Assembly: GCF_029784135.1 (NCBI RefSeq)
Contig: NC_073746.1
Location: 303,501,455 to 303,565,454 of the forward strand
DNA: 64,000 nt
Direction of reading: 5' to 3'
DNA from: Toxorhynchites rutilus septentrionalis
Taxonomy: Eukaryota > Arthropoda > Insecta > Diptera > Culicidae
Both the position numbers and the translations under genes were made by a program. Positions 36,891 to 47,703 of the stretch are shown here, one piece after another. The stretch's first letter is position 1. Each line of letters opens with the position of its first letter. The notes under the pieces were generated by a model. That model did no database searches. It was not told the DNA's origin and saw only the letters and a program-made list of their open reading frames with translations.

Positions 36891-37038
36891 GGGTAAGTGT
36901 CCCAATATTAGGGCTTAAAAATATGACCCAATTAGGAATAAACCAATTATGGTACATGAGGTTTACTATAATTGGTACCATTGCGTATACAGGATATTAC
37001 TATAATTGATTTGTTTTTGTGCATTAGTACATTTACCC
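36891..37038. mobile_element. 148-bp MITE with TA target duplication
   Basis: The left end GGGTAAGTGTCCCAAT and the reverse complement of the right end, GGGTAAATGTACTAAT, match. TA flanks both ends (36889-36890, 37039-37040). No coding capacity. The TA target suggests cross-mobilisation by a Tc1/mariner/pogo transposase. Confidence 0.7.
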
Positions 37039-37203
37039 TATTTGTACTAATGCGCATGTACTATTATACATTCTTTTCTCAAATATTAATATAAATTTAA
37101 AATACATAGGATGTTTGTTTAGTATGCCAATTTGATTGTAAAATGGAATTGGAAATGGAAAAGGAACTAGGTTAACAAAGAAAATATTAATTATGTATGT
37201 AGT

Positions 37204-38842
37204 TCAAACTAAATTGTAACGATCGCGCAGGAACTGTTCAATCGCAAAGAAATGTTCAAATAGTTTCACGGGAACATTTTCAGTTGATTGCAATATTTCG
37301 GACATATTCTTTAGGTTCGATTTAACGTTCGAAGGTGTAATTTCAAAACAATCAGCTGAAACTTCCTGAACCTCCTCTAACTCCATAGGACTACTATTTT
37401 CAACGTTTTTTCAGCTTCTTCAACACTATATCGGTATCAGTCATTAGATCACAGCAAATCACGTTTTGATCCATTTCGCAATATTCATCAAATGACGATG
37501 AACAATCGAATGGTACTGCACTGTCGACAGCAGCAAGCTCACGACGCATTAATTCTGCCAGCGGAATATCATCATCATCATTTATGGAAAATCCGGCTTT
37601 CCTGAAGCAATTTTGAACAGTCTCAGATTTAACCTTGTTTATCCAAGAGCGTGAAAGTAATTCAATTGCATCCGATACCGATATATCTGAAGGGTCCTAG
37701 AGTATATTTGAATACAGTATGAGTGCTGAATAACATGAATGTAAAAAGGAAAAAAATACCGTTGTATCCTCCATTTCTAGCAGTCTTCGTTTTACTAATT
37801 CATGGCGATAGTACTGTTTCAGGTTCTTGATTATGCCCAAGTCCAGCGGCTGAACTACTGAAGTAGAGTTTGGTGGAAAAAACTGCTAATTTATCGATTT
37901 AAGCTTTGGTTGGAGAGATTTTGGGTGCGCTGTACAATTATCAACGAACATGACCACCTTTGAGGAGAAAGAGATATAAGTATGATACATTCCCATTACA
38001 CATAATTCCCGAATCAATACCTTTCTATTTTCTTTGGAAAATCTTTCGTCAAGTTGCATAATCCATTTCTCAAAAAGAATAGAGGTCATCCAGGCCTTGG
38101 TGTTACTCTCGTATATCACTGGTAATGATTTCTTCTTTTTGAAACACCGTGGGTTTTTACTCTTTCCAATGACCAGCAATGGTAGTTTATCGCTTCCGTC
38201 CATGTTGGTTGCACACATGACTGTCAGACGTTGTTTCAAATATTTTCCTCCGTGGCAAGTTTCTCATCGAAATTCAAATGTTTTGTCTGGCAAACATTTG
38301 TAGAAAAGTCCTGTTTCGTCTGCATTGTAGATATCACGTGCATCATACTCGGCGATTATACTGGGTAGGGTTTGTGAAATCCAGTTGTCCGTTACACTGA
38401 GATCTACACTGGCACTCTCGCCACATAGCTTCCGAAATGTCATCTTTTGCCGTTTTAAAAATTTACTTAGCCATCCAGAACTTCCTTTAAAATTGGGAAT
38501 TCCCAGTTTCTGGGCAAATTCGCAAGCCTTCTCCCGAAGAATAGAACCTGAGAGAGATAAAGTATTCTCTCTGGCTTGATTGACAAAAATTTCCATTGAC
38601 CGTTCCAGCTTCTCGTTCCCAACCAACCTTATAAGCTTTTTGTCCACGTTCAATTTTCCCATCCGATGCCATTTTTCCTTTTGCTTGAATAGTGTTGACA
38701 CCGTACTTTGTGCAATACTGAAATCTTTTGCAACTTCAGACACCTTTCGCCCATACTTTTCGACCTGCTCGATGATGCTCAAACGTTGCGCTATGGTTAG
38801 CGTTTTAATCGTTCGCTTGAAAGGTTTTCCCTGGTTTTCCAT
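37204..38842 (-). pseudogene. Tigger-like pogo transposase, recently inactivated
   Basis: Starts MENQGKPFKRTIKTLTIAQR at ATG 38842. Domains in order: a psq-type helix-turn-helix (SEVAKDFSIAQSTVSTLFKQ), a CENP-B/Tc5-type second DNA-binding domain (residues about 65-140, with NFKGSSGWLSKFLKRQ), and a DDE_1 catalytic domain with IYNADETGLFYK, then VMFVDNCTAHP and PPNSTSVVQPLDLGIIK. Two single-base nonsense codons break one reading frame: TGA at 38264-38266 where glycine is usual before ETCHGGKYLK, and TAG at about 37886. A 63-bp GT...AG segment at 37697-37759 looks like an intron, since it carries a stop and its removal joins EMEDTT to DPSDISVSDAIE. One A-run frameshift near 37405 precedes the final MELEEVQEVSADC tail. 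Confidence 0.88.
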
Positions 38843-39130
38843 ACTTGAAAAAAAAAATCCTTGATAATACGAACACTTCGTCTTCACTTTCAAGAGCAAT
38901 TGAAATGACAGCTAGAAACGCACAAAAACAAGTACGCGAAAATCAATCGAGTTAGCGAGGTAAAAATCCATGGAAAAATGAAACAAAGCCCATCGAGTAA
39001 GAGAGGCATCGAGTAAGGGAGGTATCGAGTTAGGGAGAGAAGAATGCATGTAAAATCAAAGGTGCCATGAAATTCATCGAGTTAGGGAAAATATCGAGTT
39101 ACAGAACATCGAGTAAGGGAGAGTTGCCTG
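37204..39130 (-). mobile_element. Pogo/Tigger-like transposon, 3' end unresolved
   Basis: The 5' end reads CAGGCAACTCTCCCTTACTC on the minus strand and is followed by TA at 39131-39132. Seven copies of ATCGAGTWA.. lie between 38946 and 39113 at the 5' subterminal side, likely transposase binding sites. The matching 3' inverted repeat was not found near 37.1-37.2 kb, so the element may be truncated there. Confidence 0.75.
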
Positions 39131-39184
39131 TACCAATCTAATTCAATTCAAAAGATTACAGCATTATCTTCCCTCCTCTGAATA

Positions 39185-39362
39185 TTTTTTTTTTATCGTA
39201 GCTACATAGTTTTTTACCGAAAATTAATGTGACTTTCAACACATTACGGCTGGTTCGTCACTTTTACTTCCATTTTTGGAGAAATGTCAGGAGTGAGAAT
39301 CGAACTCGTGATCTCTGCGAGAGAGATATGGATGTTACCACTACACCAGATCGCCTCCGCCC
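39185..39362 (-). mobile_element. tRNA-derived SINE
   Basis: On the minus strand TCTGGTGTAGTGGTAACATC (A box-like, about 39354) is followed by GAGTTCGATTCTCACTCC (B box-like, 39295-39307), then a non-tRNA body ending in an A-rich tail near 39190. The spacing fits an internal RNA polymerase III promoter. It differs in sequence from the SINE at 23.5 kb. Confidence 0.65.
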
Positions 39363-39450
39363 CTAGTTAAGTATTTGTGGATAATTTGTATTAATATGTA
39401 ATAATTGCACATGATACTTCCTGAACTTAATGTCTATTTTTATTAGAAAA

Positions 39451-39976
39451 TGTGAAGCGCCCGAGCGGTTCAAGGCACTTTCTTCAGGAAATAAAAACAA
39501 CTTTTTATTTCAAGTTCTGAGTTCAGACTCCCCGATATGCGTCCGTTCTCTTGCCCGGATCACAATCGACTCTCTTTTATTTTTTCTGATTCATCTTAAC
39601 GAAACCTAATCTATCCTAATTCCTACCGACTGACTACTCAGGTAGAGTTGGTTCATTCTATTAGCTACTTTGTTTATAATGAACAAAACGAACTTACGAT
39701 AAGCTCCCCGCTATCGTAACACCAAAACATAAACAAAACCCTATCGTAAAACTAGACCTATGAATCACACGATCCACGAGAAGGATCGTGCAGGAGAAAT
39801 GTATTTATTTATTTGGGATCGATCCGACCCTATCATAAAACTATACCTATGATTCACACGATCCGGAAAAAAGGATCGTGCGATAGTGATGTGTTTATTT
39901 TGCCTCGATCGGGCCCTATCGTAAACTTGAGCAAATAAACCCGTCTGTTATAATGGGGTCGCTGCAAATGATGTCA
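39451..39976 (-). mobile_element. Possible solo LTR
   Basis: Read on the minus strand it starts TGACATCATTTGCAGCGACC and ends CTCGGGCGCTTCACA, so it has TG...CA borders. A TATA-like TTATAAACAAAG and, near the 3' end, poly(A)-type AATAAAAAGTTG lie in LTR-like order. No matching second LTR, primer site or clear target duplication was found, so the call is tentative; a family cannot be assigned. Confidence 0.35.
39739..39925. repeat. Tandem repeat of about 88 bp with internal hairpin
   Basis: Two full units and the start of a third (CCCTATCGTAAA at 39739, 39828 and 39914). Each full unit holds the inverted pair CACGATCC...GGATCGTG separated by seven to eight bases, and GATCGATCC or CTCGATCGGGCC at the joint. 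It sits inside the possible LTR and could be a regulatory array of that element. Confidence 0.7.
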
Positions 39977-40762
39977 AGTTTACTCACTTAACCAACCGCA
40001 AAGTTCTAAAATTCCCGAGTATTTTGTATGAATAAGAAAAACTTATAGATAGAATTTAAAAAAAAAATGGTTATAGGAGTCTGAGGTATCACTTCATTCT
40101 GGAAAGGGAGTTTCTTGCCCAAAATAGTTTCAGAAACCGTAATCTAGATGAAGGAACAGTTTTCCCTCTCTTCTCCTTATTCTCCTATCCTCCCGTATTT
40201 CCGCTAACAATAGTTCTTATACCTCGAGATACTTGAGGCAAATGATACTTTATGATTGGTTTTTATATGAAAAATAAATGTTTCATGAGCACACACAATG
40301 CCGATTACCTTCAAACATTAACTGATATTTAATTTTGAGACTCTAAAGAAAAAAATATTTGAACTATCAATTTAATAAAATTCAATATCAAATCAATATC
40401 AATAACAAATTAACAATCGATAAGTAGTTTCTTTTATAGAATGATCTAACATTGAATATTTATTAGTAATATTTATTTCCCCTTTAATTTAGATTTGGTT
40501 TCATCGTTTAGTACTATATTTATTTTTTTAATAATTTGGTAATACAGTCAATGTTAGTAGACCGCAGCCTCACTTTTGAACAATTAGTCGCGATGATCAA
40601 AAGTTTGGCCATCCCTGGTTTTTATGAATAGGTTAATAGGTAAGGGGTTTCTTGTATGTGGTTGTCAGTCACAAGTTTTAGAACTACTACATGGTACATT
40701 TGGTACATTTAAACGACTAATGTTATTTTACTGTGACCGTTACAGTGAACGCATCACAAGTA
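39977..40762. other. AT-rich DNA, nothing recognised
   Basis: No gene or repeat match noticed before the TA-flanked left end at 40763. Confidence 0.4.
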
Positions 40763-40954
40763 GAGGAGTGCGGGGCAAAAGTGCGCATTGACCTTTTTGA
40801 AAAAAAAAACGAGCAATAATTTCAACAACAGTGTATTCGTTTGATACATTATTACACCAGCAGCTCACACATATAAACAAGATACATTTCATGAAAGTGG
40901 CAATAAGGTATGAGGTAAAAAGAGTTTTTCGATGTTTTGATCTATTTTTTGACG

Positions 40955-41430
40955 CAGAACTACGTCTTTCGGGAAGGCAGCCAAATCAGAAAACAGGTAA
41001 CGTTTTTATGAAATAAAGTTAACGTTAATAACTATTTTCACTGTGAACAAATTCTCATGATATGCATACCAATCGAATCGGAAATTCTCTAAGATTTGTT
41101 TGATATGCTATCCGCTAATCTCTAAACGGTTTCAATTCATGGAAACTGAAAGAACTTCCCTTTTTACAGTACATTTGTTCTGCCTATTTGTGTGCTAACC
41201 CTACCCGTATTTCGAATGCTCATAACTCGAACATTTTTTAACAGATCGGAAAGATGTTTGCATCAATTGATAGGAAACATTTCTACGTGTTTATCACAAT
41301 TAACGAAATATTATTATTCATGAGTTGAACAATTGAATAACTGTAAAATGTCAAGCGTTATCCAAACGCCCAAACTGCCAAGTTCTGATTGCCCGATTGG
41401 TTTCCTTTAAATTCGATGTACCTGTGTAAA
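40955..41430 (+). repeat. ACGTAGAACTACG-family repeat, long copy
   Basis: TTGACGCAGAACTACGTCTT, then AAAGTTAACGTTAATAACTA and CATTTGTTCTGCCTATTTGT match the minus strand of 14790-15045. The part from 41210 (CATAACTCGAACATTTTTTA, then GCATCAATTGATAGGAAACA) matches 60770-60960. This copy therefore shows that the two blocks are adjacent parts of one unit. An inverted edge, TAGTTCTACGTAGG followed by GCGGTCGTGTCCTAGATACA, closes it at 41835-41880. Confidence 0.6.
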
Positions 41431-42117
41431 TACTTTCTGCAAATAGACATGCAAGTCGGGGGTATTTTTTGGTGTTGAGTACTTTTGAACTCGCTTGTCG
41501 TTGTGCAGACCGGAATATGTTTCCCTAAAACGTACTTTTAAACTAAGAAGCCTGGGAAAATCGTCATTTCAGATACTAGAGGTGAATGAACTTTCGCGGC
41601 TCGAGAACTACGTAAACATAAGATGTGCAATAATTTCAGAGGCAAATGTAAAATACAATGATCGTTTGACAATTCTTCCGTTCACATATTTTGGTAGTCC
41701 TAGGCATCATATCAAACGTAAAAGGACATTCATTAAATTTATTTGTAACGCAAAATATAATCTATTACAAAAATTTCGATGCATTCTAAAATAATATTCG
41801 ATGTGGTAAACAAGTGGATCGCATAATATAATTGCGTAGTTCTACGTAGGAAATATGCGGTCGTGTCCTAGATACAAACACGATTAATTTGCCTAGAATA
41901 AAGTTCGAAGCTACACTGTCAAGGAAACCTTCATTCTATAATAGATGATAGTGTGTATTCGTTTTTAGTGAAAAGGTACAAGAGCTTTTCTTAAAAATTC
42001 GATTAGTTCAAAAATTGCTATTGGGGCAAAAGTTCGCACCAGAATTTTGCTTTGAAAAAAAAATTAAACAATGTTTTCAACCAAATTATTAACGGGGCCC
42101 ACAAGAAGAAAACTGAT

Positions 42118-42658
42118 TAGAAGAAATGCACTCCAGAAATGCTCAAATGGCTCGACAGAGGCTTCAGGAGGGAGTCTCGATGCGCCGGATTGCGGCAGAC
42201 CTCGATATTTCTTAATTAGCTCTGAGGAAGAGGCTCATATCAGTGAGTGATTTATGTTTTGAATCTTCTTATATTGACATTTCTACTTCTGCTGGGATGT
42301 GCCAACGAGCACCTAGGACGGTTCAGACAAGTATTTACGAGTGAGCAGTCTGAGGATCTGGCGGACCACTGCAGAGCACTGGAGAAAAGCTTTCTATGGT
42401 ATGACTATCAAAAATTTACGGCGCATGGCGTTCGATTTTTCGGAAGCCAACAACCTCCAGCACGAATTCAACCAAGTTGCAAAACTGGCAGGAAGAGATT
42501 GGGATTTTAGCTTCATGAGAAACCATCGTCTGTCTCTTCGAACCCCACAACAGCGCAACGAAGCAACAGCGCTTCAAGGCAAAGCGTCGGAATCCTCAGA
42601 ACCGAAATCCAAGATGAGGAATAAAAATAAACAATTGCTTAAAAATAATTCAAAATGA
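42118..42658 (+). pseudogene. Pogo-type transposase N-terminal fragment
   Basis: In three frames it reads RQRLQEGVSMRRIAADLDIS (helix-turn-helix), LGRFRQVFTSEQSEDLADHC, then IKNLRRMAFDFSEANNLQHE, AGRDWDFSFMRNHRLSLRTP. This is the DNA-binding half common to insect pogo/jerky-type transposases (VF..EQ..EL, ..R.LAF..AE.N...FN, AG.DW...F..RH..LS.RTP). The catalytic DDE half is missing. A GTGAGT step at 42242 may mark an old intron. Lies inside the TA-flanked 40763-47640 structure and may be its own transposase. Confidence 0.7.
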
Positions 42659-42849
42659 ATTTAAATGAAACATGTTTTTATTTTCACCATGCACCATGCA
42701 TGCACCATTTTCAATAACGGTTATGTTTCGTTTATGTTTATGTTTTCACAATGAACTTCAAATAAATATTGTTTTTTTTCTCAACAATAAGTTTCAAATA
42801 CATCAAGTGAAGGTGACTATGTATTTATAAACTTGATCTATATATATTT

Positions 42850-45800
42850 TTTTTATTAATTCGTTTATTTTTACAGGCTCAGTTACTTAAGTTTAAAGGA
42901 GCCGAATTCTTAAATATAATTTTAAAACTATATATATATAACCAATTTTCTTACATATATGGTTAGTAAGGTGGAAAACCGATTACTCGCGGTGTACTCG
43001 AGTTTAGAAGGGTGACATATTTTTAGGAGAAGGATGGGATATAAGGAAATTGTAACAATGTTGATGAACACTCAATTCTTAAATCTATTCGTATATCTAT
43101 AGTTTATTTACATTTCTACTTATTGTACTATTTATAGCAAGGGAACGAATTACCCGCAAAGGAAGGAAAGGAGGGTATAAGGATGTAGGGACAATCACAC
43201 ACGAAGATCTATTGCTTTAAGGAAAATATATATATGGGACATGTAATCAAGGTCTAACCGAGCCAACACATCTCTCACCGGCACATTGGCCTGTCTTCCT
43301 CGGGCCCGAAGGGAGTTTTCTAAATTCGATCTGGCGACCAGATACACCTCGCACGACCAAACAACGTGCTCGATGTCGTGATAACCTTGGCCACAAACGC
43401 AGAGATTGCTGCTGGCAAGATTGAAACGGAAGAGTAGTGCATCTAACGAACAGTGATTGGACATGAGTCGGAAGAAGGTGCGAATAAAGTCCCGACTCAA
43501 GTCCAGACTTTTGAACCACGGTTTGAGGCTAACCTTAGGGATAATCGAGTGAAACCACCGGCCCAATTCATATTCATTCCACTTGCGTTGCCATTTAGCG
43601 ATGGTATTTTTGCCGACTAAAGAATAAAATTCATTGAAGGCGATTTGACGCTGATAAATATCGCCTTCAATTGCACCTACCTTTGCCAATGAGTCAGCCC
43701 TCTCGTTACCCGGAATTGAGCAATGTGAAGGGACCCAGACAAAGGTAATGACATAACAGCGTCTGGATAAAGCACTCAAGATTTCTCGTATTCTCTCAAG
43801 GAAGTACGGCGAGTGCTTTTCCGGCCTCACTGAACGGATAGCTTCGACAGAGCTCAGATTATCCGTTACAATGTAATAGTGTTCAACAGGTCGTGAGGCG
43901 ACGCTGTCCAGCGCCCAGTATATCGCTGCCAATTCAGCAATATATACCGAGCAAGGATTCTGAAGACTGTGTGAGGTGCTAAAAAATACGTTGAGCACTC
44001 CAAATCCTGTGGACTCATTCATAGAGGACCCATCAGTAAAGTACATATTATCACAATTGATATCCCCATACTTTGCATCGAAGATCGTTGGAACGATCCT
44101 CGATCGAAGATAATCTGATGTTCCATGGATATCCTGCTTCATGGACAGATCAGAATGCACAGAGGAATTGATGTAGTCAGGAAAACAAACACGGTTGGGA
44201 ATATACGAAGAAGGAACAACCTGCATAGAGGTGAATTCATGATATGAACTCATGAATCCAGAATGAAAATTTAGCTCGATCAATTGCTCAAAATTTCCGA
44301 TCACCAATGGATTCATAACCTTACACCGGATGAAGAACAGAAGAGATAATAAATTGAAGCGATCTTTTAGTGGGAGTACGCCTGCCAAAACCTCGAGACT
44401 CATGGTATGCGTTGAGGGCATACATCCCAACGCAATACGGAGACAAAGATACTGAATTCGCTCGAGTTTAATGAGGTGTGTTTTGGCAGCTGATTGAAAA
44501 TAGAAACTGCCATACTCCATCACTGAGAGAATAGTTGTTCGATACAACATAATAAGATCTTCGGGATGGGCTCCCCACCAGGTGCCGGTAATTGTACGGA
44601 GAAAGTTTATTCTTTGTTGACATTTTTTACTCAGATACCTAATATGGGCCCCCCAAGTGCATTTGGAGTCGAACCAGACCCCAAGATACTTGAATGACAT
44701 AGCATGAGTGATCGGTTTACCCAAAAATTGAAGCTTTGGTTTTGCTGGTCTATGCTTCCTAGAAAAAACCACCATCTCTGTTTTCTCCGTGGAGAATTCG
44801 ATCCCTAGCCCAATGGCCCAGGTTGAAAAATTGTTTAAAGTATCTTGTAAGGGTCCTTGCAGGTCGGATTCGTTTGGTCCTACGACAGACACCACTCCAT
44901 CATCTGCAAGTTGTCTTAGGCTGCAATTTTGTGTAAGGCAATTGTCGATGTCGCTTACATAGAAGTTGTACAAAAGGGGGCTTAAACATAAGCCCTGGGG
45001 GAGGCCCATGTAAGAGACCCGACTTACTGCCGAATCTCTGTGAGAAAAGTTCAAATGTTTCTCACAAAGCAAGTTTTATAACATATTATTCAATAGAGGC
45101 AGTAGACCCCGAGAGTGTAATTTGTCCGACAAAACCTCTATTGAAACAGAATCGAAAGCCCCCTTTATGTCCAAGAATACTGAAGCCATTTGTTTTTTTT
45201 CGGCGTAAGCCATTTGAATTTCTGACGAAAGCAACGCAAGACAATCATTCGTTCCCTTGCTCCTGCGGAACCCATAATGTGTATCTGAGAGTAGGCCATT
45301 CGTTTCAACCCATCGATCAAGCGAAACAAGATCATTTTCTCCAACAATTTCCGTATACAAGACAGCATTGCTATTGGGCGGTAGGAATTGAAGTCGGACG
45401 CGGGTTTTCCGGGTTTTTGAATAGCTATAACTCGTACTTGTCTCCAATCATCTGGAACAATATTATTCTCCAGAAACCGATTGAATAAGTTCAACAAGCG
45501 ATGTTTCGCCACATCAGGGAGATTTTTCAGCAAGTAGAACTTAATTCTATCCGATCCCGGAGCAGAATTGTTACATGAGAGCAGAGCAAGAGAGAATTCT
45601 ACCATCGAACACTCGGAATCAAGATCGCACCTATCTTGTGGTATATCTCGAACAATTTTTTGCACAGGAGCGGAATCGGGACAAACCTTCCGTGCAAAAT
45701 TAAAAATCCATCGATGTGAATATTCCTCGCTTTCATTTGTTGAAGAGCGATTTCTCATGTTTCGAGCCACTTTCCATAATTTTTTCATTGACGTTTCTCG

Positions 45801-46867
45801 TGACAAACCTCCCACGAAATTTCGCCAATAAGCACGTTTTTTCCCTTTGATCAAGTTTTTAAATTGATCTTCAAGGGTTGAATACGTCTGAAAATTTTCA
45901 GGGGTTCCACGTTTCCGAAAAGCTTTAAATGCATTCGATTTTTCTACATAAAGCTTGGAACATATGCTATCCCACCATAGATTGGGAGACCTTCGACAAA
46001 TAGTGGAACCTGGGATGGGTTTCGTTTGAGCGCGAACCGCGCTGTCATAGATCAAACGAGAAAGGAAGTTATACTCCTCCAATGGAGGTAAACCATCTCT
46101 GGAATTGATGGCTAGAGCAATCGCGTCCGCATATTTTTTATAGTCAATGTGTCTTGTGAGGTCATATGCCATGTTTATAGATTCAGAAGAATTCGACCCA
46201 ATGGTGATGGAAATTTTGATTGGCAAGTGATCACTACCGTTGGGATCCTGGATTACATTCCACTTGCAATCTAACGATAGTGAATTCGAGCAAAGCGAGA
46301 GGTCAAGAGCACTTGGGTTAGCAGGAGGTTTAGGCACACGTGTTGTTTCCCCAGTGTTCAAAACGGTCATATTGAAGTTGTTACAAAGGTCATATATCAA
46401 CAATGAACGATTGTCGTCGTACTGTTCCCCCCAGGCAGTTCCGTGAGAGTTGAAGTCTCCCAAGATCAATCGTTGCTCAGGAAGGAGTGAGCACATGTCA
46501 TCAAGTTGTTTGCGGCTAACCGCAGCTCTCGAAGGCCAATACAAGCTGACAATACAGAGGTCTTTTCCTCTGATGTTTGCATGACAAGTAACAGCTTCGA
46601 TCCCTCCAATAGGTGGAACGTCAATTCGAAAAAATGAGTGGCACTTATTGATCCCCAATAGTACCCCTCCGTATCTGTCATCGCGGTCCAAACGTATAAT
46701 ATTTAAACCGTGGAAAGAGATATCATCTCGCGAAGAAAGCCAAGTTTCGGACAGAGCAAAAACATCACAATTGAAGTTATGAATTAAAAATTTGAATGTA
46801 TCCAATTTAGGGATAAGACTACGACAATTCCACTGAAACTAGACTAGATTACGACAATTCCACTGAA
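42850..46867 (-). mobile_element. LOA/I-type non-LTR retrotransposon, 5'-truncated
   Basis: About 4 kb. It holds the endonuclease, reverse transcriptase and RNase H of a single ORF2, then a 3' untranslated region with GGCTCCTTTAAACTTAAGTA and an A-rich end AATAAAAAAAATATATA. The upstream gag-like ORF1 is absent. At the 5' edge an 18-base block (ACGACAATTCCACTGAAA on the plus strand) is repeated 30 bp apart, possibly a scar of 5' truncation. Confidence 0.85.
43195..46805 (-). pseudogene. Retrotransposon ORF2: endonuclease, RT, RNase H
   Basis: Copies its own RNA into DNA at nicked chromosomal sites. Order from the N-terminus: an APE-type endonuclease (FALSETWL, LILGDFNSHGTAWG, NGSDHLPIKI; the frame extends upstream to FQWNCRSLIPK before a stop), a linker, a reverse transcriptase (KPGKPASDFNSYRPIAMLSC, GFRRSKGTNDCLALL, VFLDIKGAFDSV, GLPQG, and LRQLADDGVVSV where LADD replaces the usual Y/FADD), an RNase H (YFTDGSS, IAELAAIYWAL, TDNLSS, GNERADSLAK: all four acidic residues), and a C-terminal CCHC-like LCVCGQGYHDIEHVVWSC. 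Only one frameshift near 45.33 kb and one TAA at 45076-45078 break it. RNase H places it in the I/LOA/R1 group. Confidence 0.9.
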
Positions 46868-47128
46868 AAACAAATAGGGACAGTTGGGGTTTTTGATGTC
46901 CCCTCGAGTGCTGGGATAAAAATGATTTGGTGTCCGTTCCTCACGATTTCACTCAAGAACGGAGAAACGGATTTAAACAGTCAGTATCAGGATTGATGCG
47001 TCTTAGTCTGCATCAGGTTTATATGTCAAAAAAGAAATTATATAACGCGAGTATAGATTATGTACATAAAAATAATTTCTGTGGAAACTTGAGTGTTCGA
47101 AATGATTTATATCAATATATCAATTGTG
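46868..47128. other. Spacer upstream of the retrotransposon
   Basis: No recognisable feature. The 76-codon frame at 46927-47157 has no family resemblance and runs into the Helitron-like 3' end. Confidence 0.4.
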
Positions 47129-47157
47129 AGTGGGACGAAGTTCGCCGGGTCAGCTAG
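47129..47157 (+). repeat. Helitron-like 3' end scrap
   Basis: GTGGGACGAAGTTCGCCGGG followed by TCAGCTAGT, the terminal motif of the family at 12490, 21510, 33537 and 51609. Almost nothing else of the element remains. Confidence 0.5.
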
Positions 47158-47703
47158 TTTGTTAATAAAAACGACTTCTGTTCCAAATGTTGGACATTTT
47201 CAGATATCTTATATTGTCAGTCTCCTCCCTCCTGAAAATTTTCACGTGGTATGTTCGACCATAACACCCACTCATCTCCACCCATAAACCATCATACAGC
47301 ACCCCCTTCCTCCCCACTGGATGGTGCCTACACACTCTGGTAATGATGTTTCTTCGTTTAGTAATGATGAAGCATTTATTTTCGTTACAAGTCACCTCAG
47401 AAGTACAGTTCAATAAGTGCGCACCTTTACCTCCACTATGGGTCAAAAGTAGGTATTTGCCATTTTGTATTAAAATAGGTTTTTGTCTAACTACAAACAA
47501 AACTCGAGAAATTCTTGTACTACGTTTCGAAGGTAATATATATAGTTACAATTTGGTAAACAAACTGAATTTTATTTTCTTTTATAACAAGAGTTATTGG
47601 ACGCCAACAGTTAGGTGCGCACCTGTGCCCCGCACTACTCTAATTCTAATAAAAATGAGCATAAATTCTCGGTATTCAAAACAAAAGAATTTCCAGGCGT
47701 AAT

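Larger units (their letters stand above)
40763..47640. mobile_element. Nested composite bounded by matching termini and TA
   Basis: The left end GAGGAGTGCGGGGCAAAAGT and the reverse complement of the right end, GAGTAGTGCGGGGCACAGGT, match over about 26 bp (continuing GCGCA). TA lies immediately outside each (40761-40762 and 47641-47642). Further copies of the GGGGCAAAAGTTCGCACC motif occur at 42023 and, inverted, near 47415. Inside are a pogo-type transposase N-terminal fragment, histone-spacer-like repeats, a LOA/I-type retrotransposon and a Helitron-like scrap. The best reading is an old pogo-like element enlarged by later insertions. Chance pairing of two independent MITE ends is the alternative. 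Confidence 0.6.

Noticed and set aside
36980..37010. 3' inverted end of the Tigger-like element (TACAGGATATTAC)
   Set aside because: Only CAGG matches the 5' end, and it lies inside a separate TA-flanked MITE.
46927..47157. 76-codon plus-strand frame
   Set aside because: It runs into the Helitron-like terminal motif and has no family resemblance.
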